Origin: a virus
Virus record (IMG/VR): IMGVR_UViG_3300008448_000255
Span: 1 to 38,005 of that record
Direction: 5' to 3' (one strand)
Length of the DNA stretch: 38,005 nucleotides
This document shows, one piece after another, positions 18,846 to 26,434 of this stretch. The notes under the pieces were generated by a model that ran no database searches, was not told the origin of the DNA, and saw nothing but the letters and a program-made list of their open reading frames with translations. The translations under genes were made by a program, and so were the position numbers. How positions within the stretch are numbered: position 1 is the stretch's first letter; the number at the start of each line of letters is the position of its first letter.

Positions 18846-19437
18846 GTCTTCTTATTGCAATTGCGGTTTCCATACTAAATGTCATACTAAATCCTGGAAT
18901 ATCCAGTTTGTACTCATGTACTCTATTATTTTTTACAATATGCCTTTTTATAAAATCTTCAATGTCCTTTTCTAATGGATAGAACCTTTCCGGATCATTC
19001 TGTATTATGATAGCATCTATGACCTGGGTAATGCTCATTCTTTCAACAATCCTATCTAGATACTGTCTTGTAGAAGAATCAAACTTTTTAGCATTTGACT
19101 TTTCTTCTATAAGTTTTAAAATAGTATCAGGGGTATTGTAACCGAAAGGATCTGCGGTATACTTGGTCTTTACATCAATGATTTTATTAATAGCACTTAG
19201 ACATCTGAGTTTACCATACATAGCCCATAGAACTGTTCTAGGTACATGTTGGTCCATATGACTAAACTCTATTGCAGTAAATAAAATAAAAGGTAGACAT
19301 TTCTTCTCATCTACTCCTTCTAATATACCAAGACCTACATCTCTATCTGCTTTAGATTCAGATAGCAACATAGACCTTACACTTTTATATCCATCATAAT
19401 CAAGTACAGCTCTCTCAGAGACCTTTTCTTTTTCCAT
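18826..19437 (-). CDS. helical protein of unknown function (203 aa)
   Basis: Not recognised. Mostly helical, with an early LLSESKADRDVGLGILEG segment (about 24-41) that resembles part of the protein at 15337-16482. Together the two flank the MoxR-VWA pair, which hints at a four-gene functional unit. There are no catalytic motifs, signal peptide or membrane segments. It overlaps the resolvase gene by 23 bases and the VWA gene by 20 bases, both in the same operon. Confidence 0.7.
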   Translation of the reverse strand: MEKEKVSERAVLDYDGYKSVRSMLLSESKADRDVGLGILEGVDEKKCLPFILFTAIEFSHMDQHVPRTVLWAMYGKLRCLSAINKIIDVKTKYTADPFGYNTPDTILKLIEEKSNAKKFDSSTRQYLDRIVERMSITQVIDAIIIQNDPERFYPLEKDIEDFIKRHIVKNNRVHEYKLDIPGFSMTFSMETAIAIRRHELNKK

Positions 19438-19939
19438 ATTCTGACATCAATAAAGCATCTACATACCCATCATGTGGTTTAGTAGATCTTTCTGTAAATG
19501 TGAAATCTCTACCGGGGAACAATCTTTTAGCAGCTACCAATGCCATTGCCTTAGTATCTCTAGAAGTTTTGCCGGTAATAGTAATCTCCTCTACTCCTGT
19601 AAACATTTCTTTCTGCCATTGTTTAGCAGGAATCTTTGTGTAAGGAATACGTAGAGCAATAGCCATCATCTCTACTGCACCAGACTGGTGACCCATAGAG
19701 AACGCTGTAGTCTTAGAACTACCAAAGATGACTCCCAGTTTCTCAAAAATCATATGTGGATGACAGTCATACAACTCAAAATGTCTAGCATTCATCTGCT
19801 GTATGATATCATACATAAATGCATAATCTACCTCATCCTTAATCATGGGAACAGCATATGCTTCAATTTTCCCATCAGGATGTTGGTAGACTATGGCACC
19901 TTTCTTTCCAATGTCTATACCTATATAGCCTTTAGTCAT
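19415..19939 (-). CDS. RuvC-like Holliday junction resolvase
   Basis: A 174-aa protein with an RNase H-like fold pattern. GYIGIDIGKKGAI places the first catalytic Asp at D9; IFEKLG gives E66; HDGYVDALLMSEYG gives H156/D157 and D161. These match the D-E-(H/D)-D order of RuvC-type resolvases. It would cut four-way junctions during recombination or before packaging. Length is close to bacterial RuvC (about 170 aa). The start overlaps the end of a 48-aa gene by 8 bases; the 3' end overlaps the next gene by 23 bases. Confidence 0.85.
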   Translation of the reverse strand: MTKGYIGIDIGKKGAIVYQHPDGKIEAYAVPMIKDEVDYAFMYDIIQQMNARHFELYDCHPHMIFEKLGVIFGSSKTTAFSMGHQSGAVEMMAIALRIPYTKIPAKQWQKEMFTGVEEITITGKTSRDTKAMALVAAKRLFPGRDFTFTERSTKPHDGYVDALLMSEYGKRKGL

Positions 19940-20078
19940 TTAGTTCTTCTATTTCATCAATTAAATCGTGCACAGTTTCTATAATAGTGTTCTTCAACTC
20001 ATCAGTGAGAGTTTGTAGATAGAGACTATCCATCCATGTTTCAAATCTCTCAATAGCTTTTTTCTGTTCCTTATTCAT
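19932..20078 (-). CDS. 48-aa acidic helical protein of unknown function
   Basis: A short gene fitting exactly between primase and resolvase: its ATG overlaps the primase stop by 8 bases and its stop overlaps the resolvase start by 8 bases (ATGACTAA). The product begins MNKEQKKAIERFETWMDSLY and ends IDEIEELND; it is predicted to be one or two amphipathic helices and is acidic at the C terminus. The tight start/stop overlaps match those of other genes in this operon and support real translation. Function unknown. Confidence 0.65.
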   Translation of the reverse strand: MNKEQKKAIERFETWMDSLYLQTLTDELKNTIIETVHDLIDEIEELND

Positions 20079-21039
20079 ATGCATTAAGTAAAGGTGTTAG
20101 TATTTCTTTTACTGCTTTTTGACCATGTTTCTTTACAGAGTCAGAAAGATCTTTTTCCATTGGCAAAAGTATACAAGGTAACTCATATAGTTCTTGATAC
20201 CTTTCCATAGCTTTCATACCTGCTGTATCATTGTCAAACATGCATGTAATTACTTTATACCTACTTTTTAGATAACTAATAACCTCTTCCCTAATAACAG
20301 ATCCCTCGGAATCAGGAGCTATAAACTCTACAGGATATCTCAGTTTCTTTAGACACATACCGTCCTTTAGAGAACTAGTAATTACAAGATGTGGTTTATC
20401 AAACTTTAGCTGATCCATACCTTGGATATAGGTAGCTAGTTTCATAAACTTCTTGTCTTTGTTATACGGCTGGTAAATCTTGTAGAGTGTACCATCCTCT
20501 CTAAAATAACCGTATACATAGGGCTTCTGAGTAACAAAGAAGTCATAGGCACCATCATCATTCTTACTAAAAGTAAATGAGCTCAGTGGTTTTACATTGT
20601 ACATCTCCAACATATCGGAATCAATCCCATATGCCAGCCAGTAGTCTGCATCACCCCTTGTCCATCCTCTAGTATCATAACTCTCTAGTTTGTAACTAGC
20701 TCTTTGTTTTACTACAACAGGACTTCTTCCGCCAGAAGATCTAAGATATTCTCTATAATCATCTAGTATTTTATTGATAGCTTGTCCTTTGCTCAGATTA
20801 AAGAAAAAAGAAACAAATGTTGTAGAGTCACCACCTTTGTCCGTAGAAAAGTCCTTGAAAAAATATCTGTCTTCTCTACAGAAAATGACCATAGATGGTA
20901 CAGTATCTCTAGAGTTAAACAGAGAAGTAATCTTTACATCTTGACCCAGTAGTTTTTCGCTAAGGTTGCAATAGGTCTCAAACACCCATGATGAAGGTAC
21001 CTCAGCAATGCTGGTAACAATATGTTTAGTACTTATCAT
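20071..21039 (-). CDS. DnaG-like primase with divergent Toprim domain
   Basis: A 322-aa protein. The N-terminal 75 residues resemble the primase entry region (SLFNSRDTVPSM, RYFFKDFSTDKGGD) but lack the usual zinc-binding Cys set. The Toprim domain is at about 215-300: VITSSLKDGMCL where the conserved Glu is expected (Ser is present instead), CMFDNDTAGMKAM (D269, D271; the DxD motif), then KDLSD (D297/D300). I read it as a phage primase synthesising RNA primers for PolB. The lost Glu may be compensated by other residues in this Toprim subgroup. It could also act in another nucleotidyl-transfer role. It follows a terminator, so it may start its own transcript. Confidence 0.8.
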   Translation of the reverse strand: MISTKHIVTSIAEVPSSWVFETYCNLSEKLLGQDVKITSLFNSRDTVPSMVIFCREDRYFFKDFSTDKGGDSTTFVSFFFNLSKGQAINKILDDYREYLRSSGGRSPVVVKQRASYKLESYDTRGWTRGDADYWLAYGIDSDMLEMYNVKPLSSFTFSKNDDGAYDFFVTQKPYVYGYFREDGTLYKIYQPYNKDKKFMKLATYIQGMDQLKFDKPHLVITSSLKDGMCLKKLRYPVEFIAPDSEGSVIREEVISYLKSRYKVITCMFDNDTAGMKAMERYQELYELPCILLPMEKDLSDSVKKHGQKAVKEILTPLLNAYE

Positions 21040-21052
21040 AGCATAAAAATAT

Positions 21053-21078
21053 AAAAGGGGGATATTACTCCCCCCTTT
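21053..21078. terminator. intrinsic terminator after the SSB-like gene
   Basis: A perfect AAAGGGGG/CCCCCTTT stem (eight pairs) enclosing a 9-base AT-rich loop; on the - strand the stem is followed by more T residues (ttttatattttt). It separates the 21096-25698 operon from the primase operon. The + strand also has a short T run within the stem, so it could work in either direction. Confidence 0.85.
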
Positions 21079-21095
21079 ACTTGTTAACCTTTTAA

Positions 21096-21797
21096 CTAAT
21101 CTAAATTAAAATCATTAGAAACCTTTGAGGTAGTTGGGATATCAAAGTCTGATTCACTACTACTCTTAAAAGAACTTACAGATTCTGACTTAGCTTTTTT
21201 AATGTGCTTCTCTGTATCAAATGTTGGAACCTTAACAGATTCAGCATCAACACTTTGAAAAGAGAGTTGCCCTCTTTCAGGACGAGCAAGATGCATATCA
21301 TAGCTGTTGTAACCAGCTTTGTTTACATACTCTCTTGCACCAATGCAGAAGTTCATATACTTACCTTTGAATGGAGCATCGCTGTTGAAAGCTGATACAA
21401 ACTCTTCAATAGTATTGAACACATTATCATGTTCTTCTAGCCACTTTGTGCTACCTGTCTGCTTACAAACATTCTCAATAACACGTACAATCTCAGTATC
21501 ACGACTGATCTTTATACCACTCTTGGTAGTACCATCTGAGTATGCCCACTCACTTGTTTTAATACGAGCCACTTGACCCTCATATCTTGGTCCATTTGGA
21601 TCATCTTTATCTACAAGCAAACCTTCAAAACCATCATCGGTAATAGGTTCTGTCTCCAGGTGTAAACATACATGGTATGCACCTTCTTTGTAAGGAACTG
21701 TCTCTAGTGTTACAGCGTTAATTTTACATTTTACATTACCGGGCTGAATGATTTTGTTTACACCACCGGTTGAGCTTGAAACTTTTGTGCTAATCAT
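21096..21797 (-). CDS. putative single-stranded DNA-binding protein
   Basis: A 233-aa protein. The body (about 10-165) is beta-rich with many aromatic residues (LETVPYKEGAYHVCLHLETEP), compatible with an OB-like fold. From about 195 the tail is Ser/Lys-rich and disordered, ending in an acidic-hydrophobic segment (SDFDIPTTSKVSNDFNLD), a pattern typical of SSB tails that bind partner proteins. It lies one gene from a Sak4-like ATPase, which is known to work with SSBs. The SSB call is inferred from tail architecture and context; no canonical SSB motif is certain. A strong terminator follows. Confidence 0.55.
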   Translation of the reverse strand: MISTKVSSSTGGVNKIIQPGNVKCKINAVTLETVPYKEGAYHVCLHLETEPITDDGFEGLLVDKDDPNGPRYEGQVARIKTSEWAYSDGTTKSGIKISRDTEIVRVIENVCKQTGSTKWLEEHDNVFNTIEEFVSAFNSDAPFKGKYMNFCIGAREYVNKAGYNSYDMHLARPERGQLSFQSVDAESVKVPTFDTEKHIKKAKSESVSSFKSSSESDFDIPTTSKVSNDFNLD

Positions 21798-21802
21798 AAT
21801 TT

Positions 21803-22561
21803 TTAATCTATATAAACGTTATTCCAATTAATAGTCATAGTGTTGTCTTCCTTTAGTTCTGACAATACTATTTCTTGATTTCTAAGATGTTCAGGTCTTG
21901 CACCGCAGGATATCTCATCAGTGGTCTTAAAACTAAGAATGTTTTTAGAACCCTTACGATACAGATATCCAATTGCATCTGACTGTGAACTTGTAATTCT
22001 CTTCAATTTACCAGTAAGATCTAGATCTAGAGCATTAAACTCTGACCCATTCTTCTCTAATACAACATCCTTTACGTGCCCTACAAGGATAACACGAGGT
22101 GCCCAAGTCTTGATAAAATCAATGACCTTAGTGAAAGCCTCCCTTAACCAGGGGTAACCTGCACCGTTAGGCAAATTTAAGATGCTACCATACTTTGGCT
22201 TACCATCAGTAAACCAATTCTTACCCATAGAAGACTTAGCATATAGTTCCTCAGCAAAGGGAATACACATCTCCTCTAGAGCAGTGATAGTATCTATAGC
22301 AACGTACTTGTAAGGATTTCCAGCTTCCTTAATAGCCTTACCTATTCTCTTAATATCATCAATAGATCTTGCTTTAAGCTTCATAGCATCTACATAGTCG
22401 CTACCATCTTCAAGATCCACAATAAGACAATTATCAAGACTAGCCAGCAAAGTAGTTTTACCTACTTTAGGCTTGCTAAAAATAATAAGATTCTTAGGAC
22501 TTTTAATCTCTGCCGGTACTTTCCCAGTGGGTAGTATCAGCTCTTCAGGTGTTTCGCTCAT
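21803..22561 (-). CDS. RecA-like ATPase, Sak4-like annealing protein
   Basis: A 252-aa protein. Walker A SKPKVGKTT (K35), a first-strand acidic pair LIVDLEDG (about 47-53), Walker B-like YVAIDTITALEEM (D90), and VILVGHVKDVV (about 157-167) as the sensor region. This is the AAA_24/Sak4 pattern, a minimal RecA core used by phages for SSB-dependent single-strand annealing. It overlaps the upstream gene by four bases and is 5 bases from the SSB-like gene downstream, fitting a recombination pair. Confidence 0.75.
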   Translation of the reverse strand: MSETPEELILPTGKVPAEIKSPKNLIIFSKPKVGKTTLLASLDNCLIVDLEDGSDYVDAMKLKARSIDDIKRIGKAIKEAGNPYKYVAIDTITALEEMCIPFAEELYAKSSMGKNWFTDGKPKYGSILNLPNGAGYPWLREAFTKVIDFIKTWAPRVILVGHVKDVVLEKNGSEFNALDLDLTGKLKRITSSQSDAIGYLYRKGSKNILSFKTTDEISCGARPEHLRNQEIVLSELKEDNTMTINWNNVYID

Positions 22562-23082
22562 TTATCTGTAATTAATTTATTTAACCATGTCTTATGGCTC
22601 AAAGGTCTTCCGAGCATAATAGCAGCAAAGTCTCTGATAGTCATATCACTAAGAGAAACATCATCAATGAGATCATCACCAAATGCTTTGAATGGATCAG
22701 CAGGTACCTTCTCTTTAGGCAAATTGACTTTAATCAATTCACTTACAGGTACTAGATATCTAACATGACCCAAATCATTAGGCTCTGTGGTTTCATATTC
22801 CTCTTCCCAGTGTGGGTTGTAACGCCACATCCAAAGAGTCCTATTACTATCCTCAGACATATAATCTCTACTTACAAATTCAGTGTAGATATCTCCTTCT
22901 CTCTTTAGCTCATTAGCAAAGAAACTTACATAAAGCTCATCTTTTCCATGTGGTCTGTATGCCATCTTTGGATAAAACAAAGCATTAGGAATGTCAAGAG
23001 TATCAAAAATAAACTGATGCTTTTCTCTTAGTACTGCAATCTTCTCTTTAGTGCTTAACTCTGTTTTTGTACTTATACCCAT
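22558..23082 (-). CDS. protein of unknown function beside the recombinase (174 aa)
   Basis: Not recognised. The middle is rich in aromatic residues (RTLWMWRYNPHWEEEYETTEP, about 81-101), followed by LVPVSELIKVNLPKEKVP and a helical end SLSDMTIRDFAAIMLGRPL. No catalytic motif can be named. It is placed between the SF4 helicase (8-base gap) and the Sak4-like ATPase (4-base overlap), so it may be a helicase or recombination accessory protein. Confidence 0.7.
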   Translation of the reverse strand: MGISTKTELSTKEKIAVLREKHQFIFDTLDIPNALFYPKMAYRPHGKDELYVSFFANELKREGDIYTEFVSRDYMSEDSNRTLWMWRYNPHWEEEYETTEPNDLGHVRYLVPVSELIKVNLPKEKVPADPFKAFGDDLIDDVSLSDMTIRDFAAIMLGRPLSHKTWLNKLITDK

Positions 23083-23090
23083 ATTACTTA

Positions 23091-24080
23091 TTATTTAGAA
23101 ATTCTTCTTTCTTGCTGAGGTGGTGTTTCCATCTCAGTTACTTTCATTTTCTCAAACTCTGCTTTGAAAAAACTCATTCGGTTATCACCATTCCTACATT
23201 TCAGGAAGTGCATAACAAGGACTCTATCATTCTCTATTACATATCTGTCAGGGCCATAGAATCTAATCTTTTGTTTACCCGGTCTGTTCAAGCCAATAAG
23301 AGTATCAGCATGTTGTAACAGAGCATCTGAACCAAAGATGTCAGACTCTAGAATGTAATTACCATACTTACCGTCCTCATTCCTTTCAGGATTGTCTATA
23401 CTACGGTTAAGTTGACTCAGAATAATAAATGCAATAGGATACCTTCTCTTTAGTTCGGTTACAGCCTCACCTAGATTATACAGGGTATCATACTTGTCCT
23501 TCTCAAAAGGAGCTTTTTTAAGCAAAAGAGAGTGGTCAAGGGTAACAATAGTCTTTGTATAGTCAAAAGTACCATCCTCATTGCGGATAGCATGCTGTCT
23601 CATATACAGAGATATCTGTTCCTTAAACTCATTTACTGTAATAGGTTCTTCTACTACATCAATAGGGTAACCTACTCTCTTTTTAGCGTACTCATAACAC
23701 CTTACCAAATCTTCATTTGATAATTTTCCATCTGCACTACACAAGTATTTATAGGTTCTGCCTATAACACTTGAGTATTCTCTGATAGCGCTGGTTCTAG
23801 CCAGCATCTCAAACTGAAACTCTAGCACTCTGAAAGACTCACCTTGGTTCTGGTCAAAAGCTTCCCTAATAATCTGATCCTTAATCAGGGTTTTGCCAGC
23901 ACCGGGTCGTCCACCAATAACAGTGAGTGAGCTCCATTCTATACCATCTGTAGTTGCATCATTAAACTTGGACCACGGGGTTTTAATACTTTTAATCTTT
24001 CCATCCATTCTCCCCTTCATGTATTCTAGGGATTGAGCAAAAGATTCTTTCTGACTTTTCCAAAGTACCTGTGTTTCCAT
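23091..24080 (-). CDS. DnaB-like SF4 replicative helicase
   Basis: A 329-aa protein holding the RecA-type helicase domain without the DnaB N-terminal domain. Walker A GGRPGAGKT (K63); FEMLARTS (E91; the catalytic Glu motif after strand 2); Walker B IVTLDHSLLL (D182); ILSQLNR (220-226), whose Gln contacts the next subunit; SDALLQHADTLI (251-262), the H4/DNA-binding region. It probably forms a hexamer that unwinds DNA ahead of PolB and recruits the primase. The gene follows a DnaA domain IV-like gene and a 190-aa protein that may be loader or initiator. Confidence 0.9.
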   Translation of the reverse strand: METQVLWKSQKESFAQSLEYMKGRMDGKIKSIKTPWSKFNDATTDGIEWSSLTVIGGRPGAGKTLIKDQIIREAFDQNQGESFRVLEFQFEMLARTSAIREYSSVIGRTYKYLCSADGKLSNEDLVRCYEYAKKRVGYPIDVVEEPITVNEFKEQISLYMRQHAIRNEDGTFDYTKTIVTLDHSLLLKKAPFEKDKYDTLYNLGEAVTELKRRYPIAFIILSQLNRSIDNPERNEDGKYGNYILESDIFGSDALLQHADTLIGLNRPGKQKIRFYGPDRYVIENDRVLVMHFLKCRNGDNRMSFFKAEFEKMKVTEMETPPQQERRISK

Positions 24081-24108
24081 GTTTGTTATAATCCTGCAAT
24101 ATAATAAA

Positions 24109-24681
24109 TTAAACTACCTTTTCCGAGAAGAAATTCTCATCAGTTTCATAATCATTGTTAACTACTGAAGAGCAGTAATTAGCAAGTTCTGAGTCACGAG
24201 TTCTATCGGGATTCATCTTACTTATGAAGTACTGAGAGGTCTTCATATACATGTAGTTCTTTTTCTCATACTCATCTACATACAATGCTGTAGCGCGTAT
24301 AACCACATCCCAACTATAGTCATAGGTCTTAAAGAACCATTCAAAGTTGGTCTTGATATTCTTTCGGTCTGACCTTGCCAGCTTACCGCTAGGTAGTTTA
24401 CCCTTAGGAAATAAATCAAGATACTGAGTGATATAATCATCAGTTATAGTTACACTGGATTTCCTAACAGTCTTTTTACTGACCGGAAGCTTTTGAGCAA
24501 TCTCTACACCTTTGTCCGTCATCTTACCATCAGCAGAAACATACCCAGCAACCTTTAATCCACGCAGTTCTGTGTACATATTTACGTACAAAGGTTTTTC
24601 ATCTACATAAAGACAATAGAGCAGATACAGCTGATTAGGCGTTAACTGGCTCTCCTTCATCAATGGTGGTAGGAAGTTCAT
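24109..24681 (-). CDS. putative helix-turn-helix replication accessory protein (190 aa)
   Basis: The N-terminal 65 residues (LTPNQLYLLYCLY ... LKVAGYVSADGKMTDKGVEIAQKL) look like a winged-helix module with a G.l..t.kG turn. The C-terminal part (95-165) is helical with many Tyr (FFKTYDYSWDVVIRATALYV, KTSQYFISKM), resembling phage replication proteins that sit before helicase genes. It lies 28 bases from the SF4 helicase and overlaps the DnaA-like gene by 47 bases; an ATG at 24660 would cut the overlap to 26. I infer an initiator or helicase-loading role; this is not shown directly. Confidence 0.6.
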   Translation of the reverse strand: MNFLPPLMKESQLTPNQLYLLYCLYVDEKPLYVNMYTELRGLKVAGYVSADGKMTDKGVEIAQKLPVSKKTVRKSSVTITDDYITQYLDLFPKGKLPSGKLARSDRKNIKTNFEWFFKTYDYSWDVVIRATALYVDEYEKKNYMYMKTSQYFISKMNPDRTRDSELANYCSSVVNNDYETDENFFSEKVV

Positions 24682-24991
24682 TTGCAGTTTTTTGGTTTAG
24701 GTGTTTATTAAATTTATCTACAAAGTCTATGTAGTAGGTCATAAACTTTTCATCCTTGCTTATAAGGCGGCTAGTTGCATTATCCCTAGACCAAATAATG
24801 GTAGGATGAGATACACCAAAAGCTTTTGCAATATGATTTAATTTACAGCCTCCTTCTACTGCAATATAGGCAGCAACTTGTCTGTAATAAGCATGTTTAC
24901 GAAGTCTACTTTTAACACTAAATGCCTCATAAGTACTCTTAGAAAACTCCATGAGTTGGTCTAAGGTAAAAGACGATTCTATTCTTACCAT
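24635..24991 (-). CDS. DnaA domain IV-like DNA-binding protein
   Basis: A 118-aa protein. Residues 33-72 (HAYYRQVAAYIAVEGG, KLNHIAKAFGVSHPTIIWSRDNA) match the C-terminal DNA-binding domain of DnaA: a basic helix, then a helix-turn-helix with the h..iG..fg.shpTV..a pattern that recognises origin boxes. There is no AAA+ domain. It could mark the phage origin for helicase loading, or act as a repressor. It overlaps the UDG gene by 7 bases and the 190-aa gene by 47 bases, both in the same operon as the SF4 helicase. Confidence 0.75.
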   Translation of the reverse strand: MVRIESSFTLDQLMEFSKSTYEAFSVKSRLRKHAYYRQVAAYIAVEGGCKLNHIAKAFGVSHPTIIWSRDNATSRLISKDEKFMTYYIDFVDKFNKHLNQKTANELPTTIDEGEPVNA

Positions 24992-25698
24992 GTGATTTTG
25001 GATTTTGATTGTTTTTCTAAGTAACTGTTTACTTTGTTGAATAAGTCACCGCAATCCCACTCGGTACCAGAATATGATGCACTAGCGGGGTGCGAAGTTA
25101 TAATTTTGTAGTTCACATCAGGTATCAAGTCAGAAAATTCCTGAGCTTTTTTACCCAAAAAAACATAAACAAGAGGGTCACTATTCCAGACTAATGCATC
25201 TAAAATATTGACAATCATGTTTCTCCATAGAATTTGATGTGTACCTGGTTTACCTATAGAAGTTGTAAACGCTGTGTTGAGAAGTAGTATACCTTGATCA
25301 GCCCATCTAGATAGGTCATTTGACTGAACAGGAGCTCTATCTTCCTGAGGTACAGTATCCATAATACATTTTTGCATATACTGAAGAGAGACTTCTGTAC
25401 GGTCTTGTCTACTGCATGAGAATGCTAGACCATCTGCAACATCTATCTGTGGATAAGGATCCTGCCCTATAATAACAACACGAGTCTTATTAAAATGACA
25501 TGACTTTAGGGCTCGGAAAATATATTTTACTGGAGGAGTAAATCTCTTACCATCCATAGCCTCTTTTAAAAGGATCTCTAAGATTTTATCCATCTCAGTA
25601 CCCTGTAAAAAGCTTTTAAGTTTATCATCCCAACCTGTGTCTTTAAGGTCTAAATAAAGTTTATCTTTTACATCTTGTAGGTTTACAGAAGTTATCAT
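24985..25698 (-). CDS. ung: uracil-DNA glycosylase, family 1
   Basis: A 237-aa protein, the usual UDG length. The water-activating motif is IGQDPYPQ (D80), followed by DGLAFSCS with the stacking Phe; LLLNTAFTT gives the uracil-reading Asn (N141); the minor-groove/leucine-loop motif is HPASASYSG (H203), changed from the common HPSPLS. It removes uracil from DNA. UDG is a frequent gene in crAss-like phages and makes it likely that the genome does not use uracil in place of thymine. It is divergent from the + strand gene at 25723; the ATG overlaps the opposite promoter's -7 element. Confidence 0.92.
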   Translation of the reverse strand: MITSVNLQDVKDKLYLDLKDTGWDDKLKSFLQGTEMDKILEILLKEAMDGKRFTPPVKYIFRALKSCHFNKTRVVIIGQDPYPQIDVADGLAFSCSRQDRTEVSLQYMQKCIMDTVPQEDRAPVQSNDLSRWADQGILLLNTAFTTSIGKPGTHQILWRNMIVNILDALVWNSDPLVYVFLGKKAQEFSDLIPDVNYKIITSHPASASYSGTEWDCGDLFNKVNSYLEKQSKSKITW

Positions 25699-25705
25699 AT
25701 TTTTG
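25674..25705 (+). promoter_or_regulatory. Bacteroidota-type promoter for the gene at 25723
   Basis: CTTG, then 20 bases, then TATTTTTG, which fits the primary Bacteroidota sigma consensus TTTG-N19-21-TAnnTTTG with one mismatch in the -33 box. It ends 17 bases before the ATG. It lies within the start of the divergent UDG gene. Confidence 0.6.
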
Positions 25706-25722
25706 TTTAAATAATTTTAGTT

Positions 25723-26148
25723 ATGTCAGAAGAAATCAAACCAGCAGAAGAAACACAAGAAAAACAAAAGATTCATGATATAGAAATCATACCTAAAGAG
25801 GCTATGATTAAATTAGAAATCAGCGGTTTTTTCTATGCCCGTCTTAATAATTTTATAACTAACTATTATAAAATTCCTGGTGATGTTGACCCTAAGACCT
25901 TTACTTCTAGAGCAATGGACCCAAACTGTAAAGATAAAACCGAAGATGAGTTTAACTTTGAAACTATCATGGGTCTAGTTGTAGGTCTGGAACAAGAAGC
26001 TAGGGATCAAAAGTTGACAAAAATTGTCAAGTATGACACTGAAAAAGGAGCTGTCATAGAAGAGGAAAATCCACCTGCTCCCCAAGATCAAGAGCAGACT
26101 GAATTGCCAGACTCAACTCCTCCTTCGAGCACTGAGCAAACGACTTAA
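25723..26148 (+). CDS. conserved phage protein of unknown function (141 aa), lone + strand gene
   Basis: The N terminus is acidic (MSEEIKPAEETQEKQK), the centre (27-100) is helical with LEISGFFYARLNNFITNYY, and the tail from 112 is Pro/Glu/Thr/Ser-rich and disordered. I do not know its function. It is the only rightward gene between 9.9 and 31.7 kb and has its own host-type promoter, so it is probably expressed early and independently of the leftward operons. Its last 95 bases overlap the end of the convergent gene 26054-26431. Confidence 0.65.
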   Translation: MSEEIKPAEETQEKQKIHDIEIIPKEAMIKLEISGFFYARLNNFITNYYKIPGDVDPKTFTSRAMDPNCKDKTEDEFNFETIMGLVVGLEQEARDQKLTKIVKYDTEKGAVIEEENPPAPQDQEQTELPDSTPPSSTEQTT

Positions 26149-26431
26149 GTTCTCCCTCAGGAGTATATAAGTTAGCTTTGTGCTTTACTATGTCTTTAAC
26201 CTCATCATGAGTATAACCCAAGTGCTTTGAGAGTTCTCTCGTGCATGCTTGGAGTTTACTTATCTGTGCATAAGTACCATCTGTACTTTGTTCTTCATAG
26301 GTCACTTGAATAAGTGTACCTTCCTCTACATTTTTTAAATAATTAGCCAGGGAATGTTTACCCAGCTCTGATTTGGGGACAAGTTTCCCCTCTCTCATTT
26401 CAAAGAGAATACTAACAGGTAATTGTTTCAT
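26054..26431 (-). CDS. conserved phage protein of unknown function (125 aa)
   Basis: Begins MKQLPVSILFEMREGKLVPK; has GYTHDEVKDIVKHKANLY (about 72-89) and KSFAQCSKEELSLAIQSAL (about 96-114). This layout (beta-rich start, then two helices) is one I have seen in many Bacteroidota phage proteins, but no activity is known to me. It starts 3 bases after the upstream membrane-protein gene. Its 3' end overlaps the + strand gene by 95 bases and both frames look protein-like, so the two transcripts would be antisense there. Confidence 0.7.
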   Translation of the reverse strand: MKQLPVSILFEMREGKLVPKSELGKHSLANYLKNVEEGTLIQVTYEEQSTDGTYAQISKLQACTRELSKHLGYTHDEVKDIVKHKANLYTPEGELKSFAQCSKEELSLAIQSALDLGEQVDFPLL

Positions 26432-26434
26432 AAA

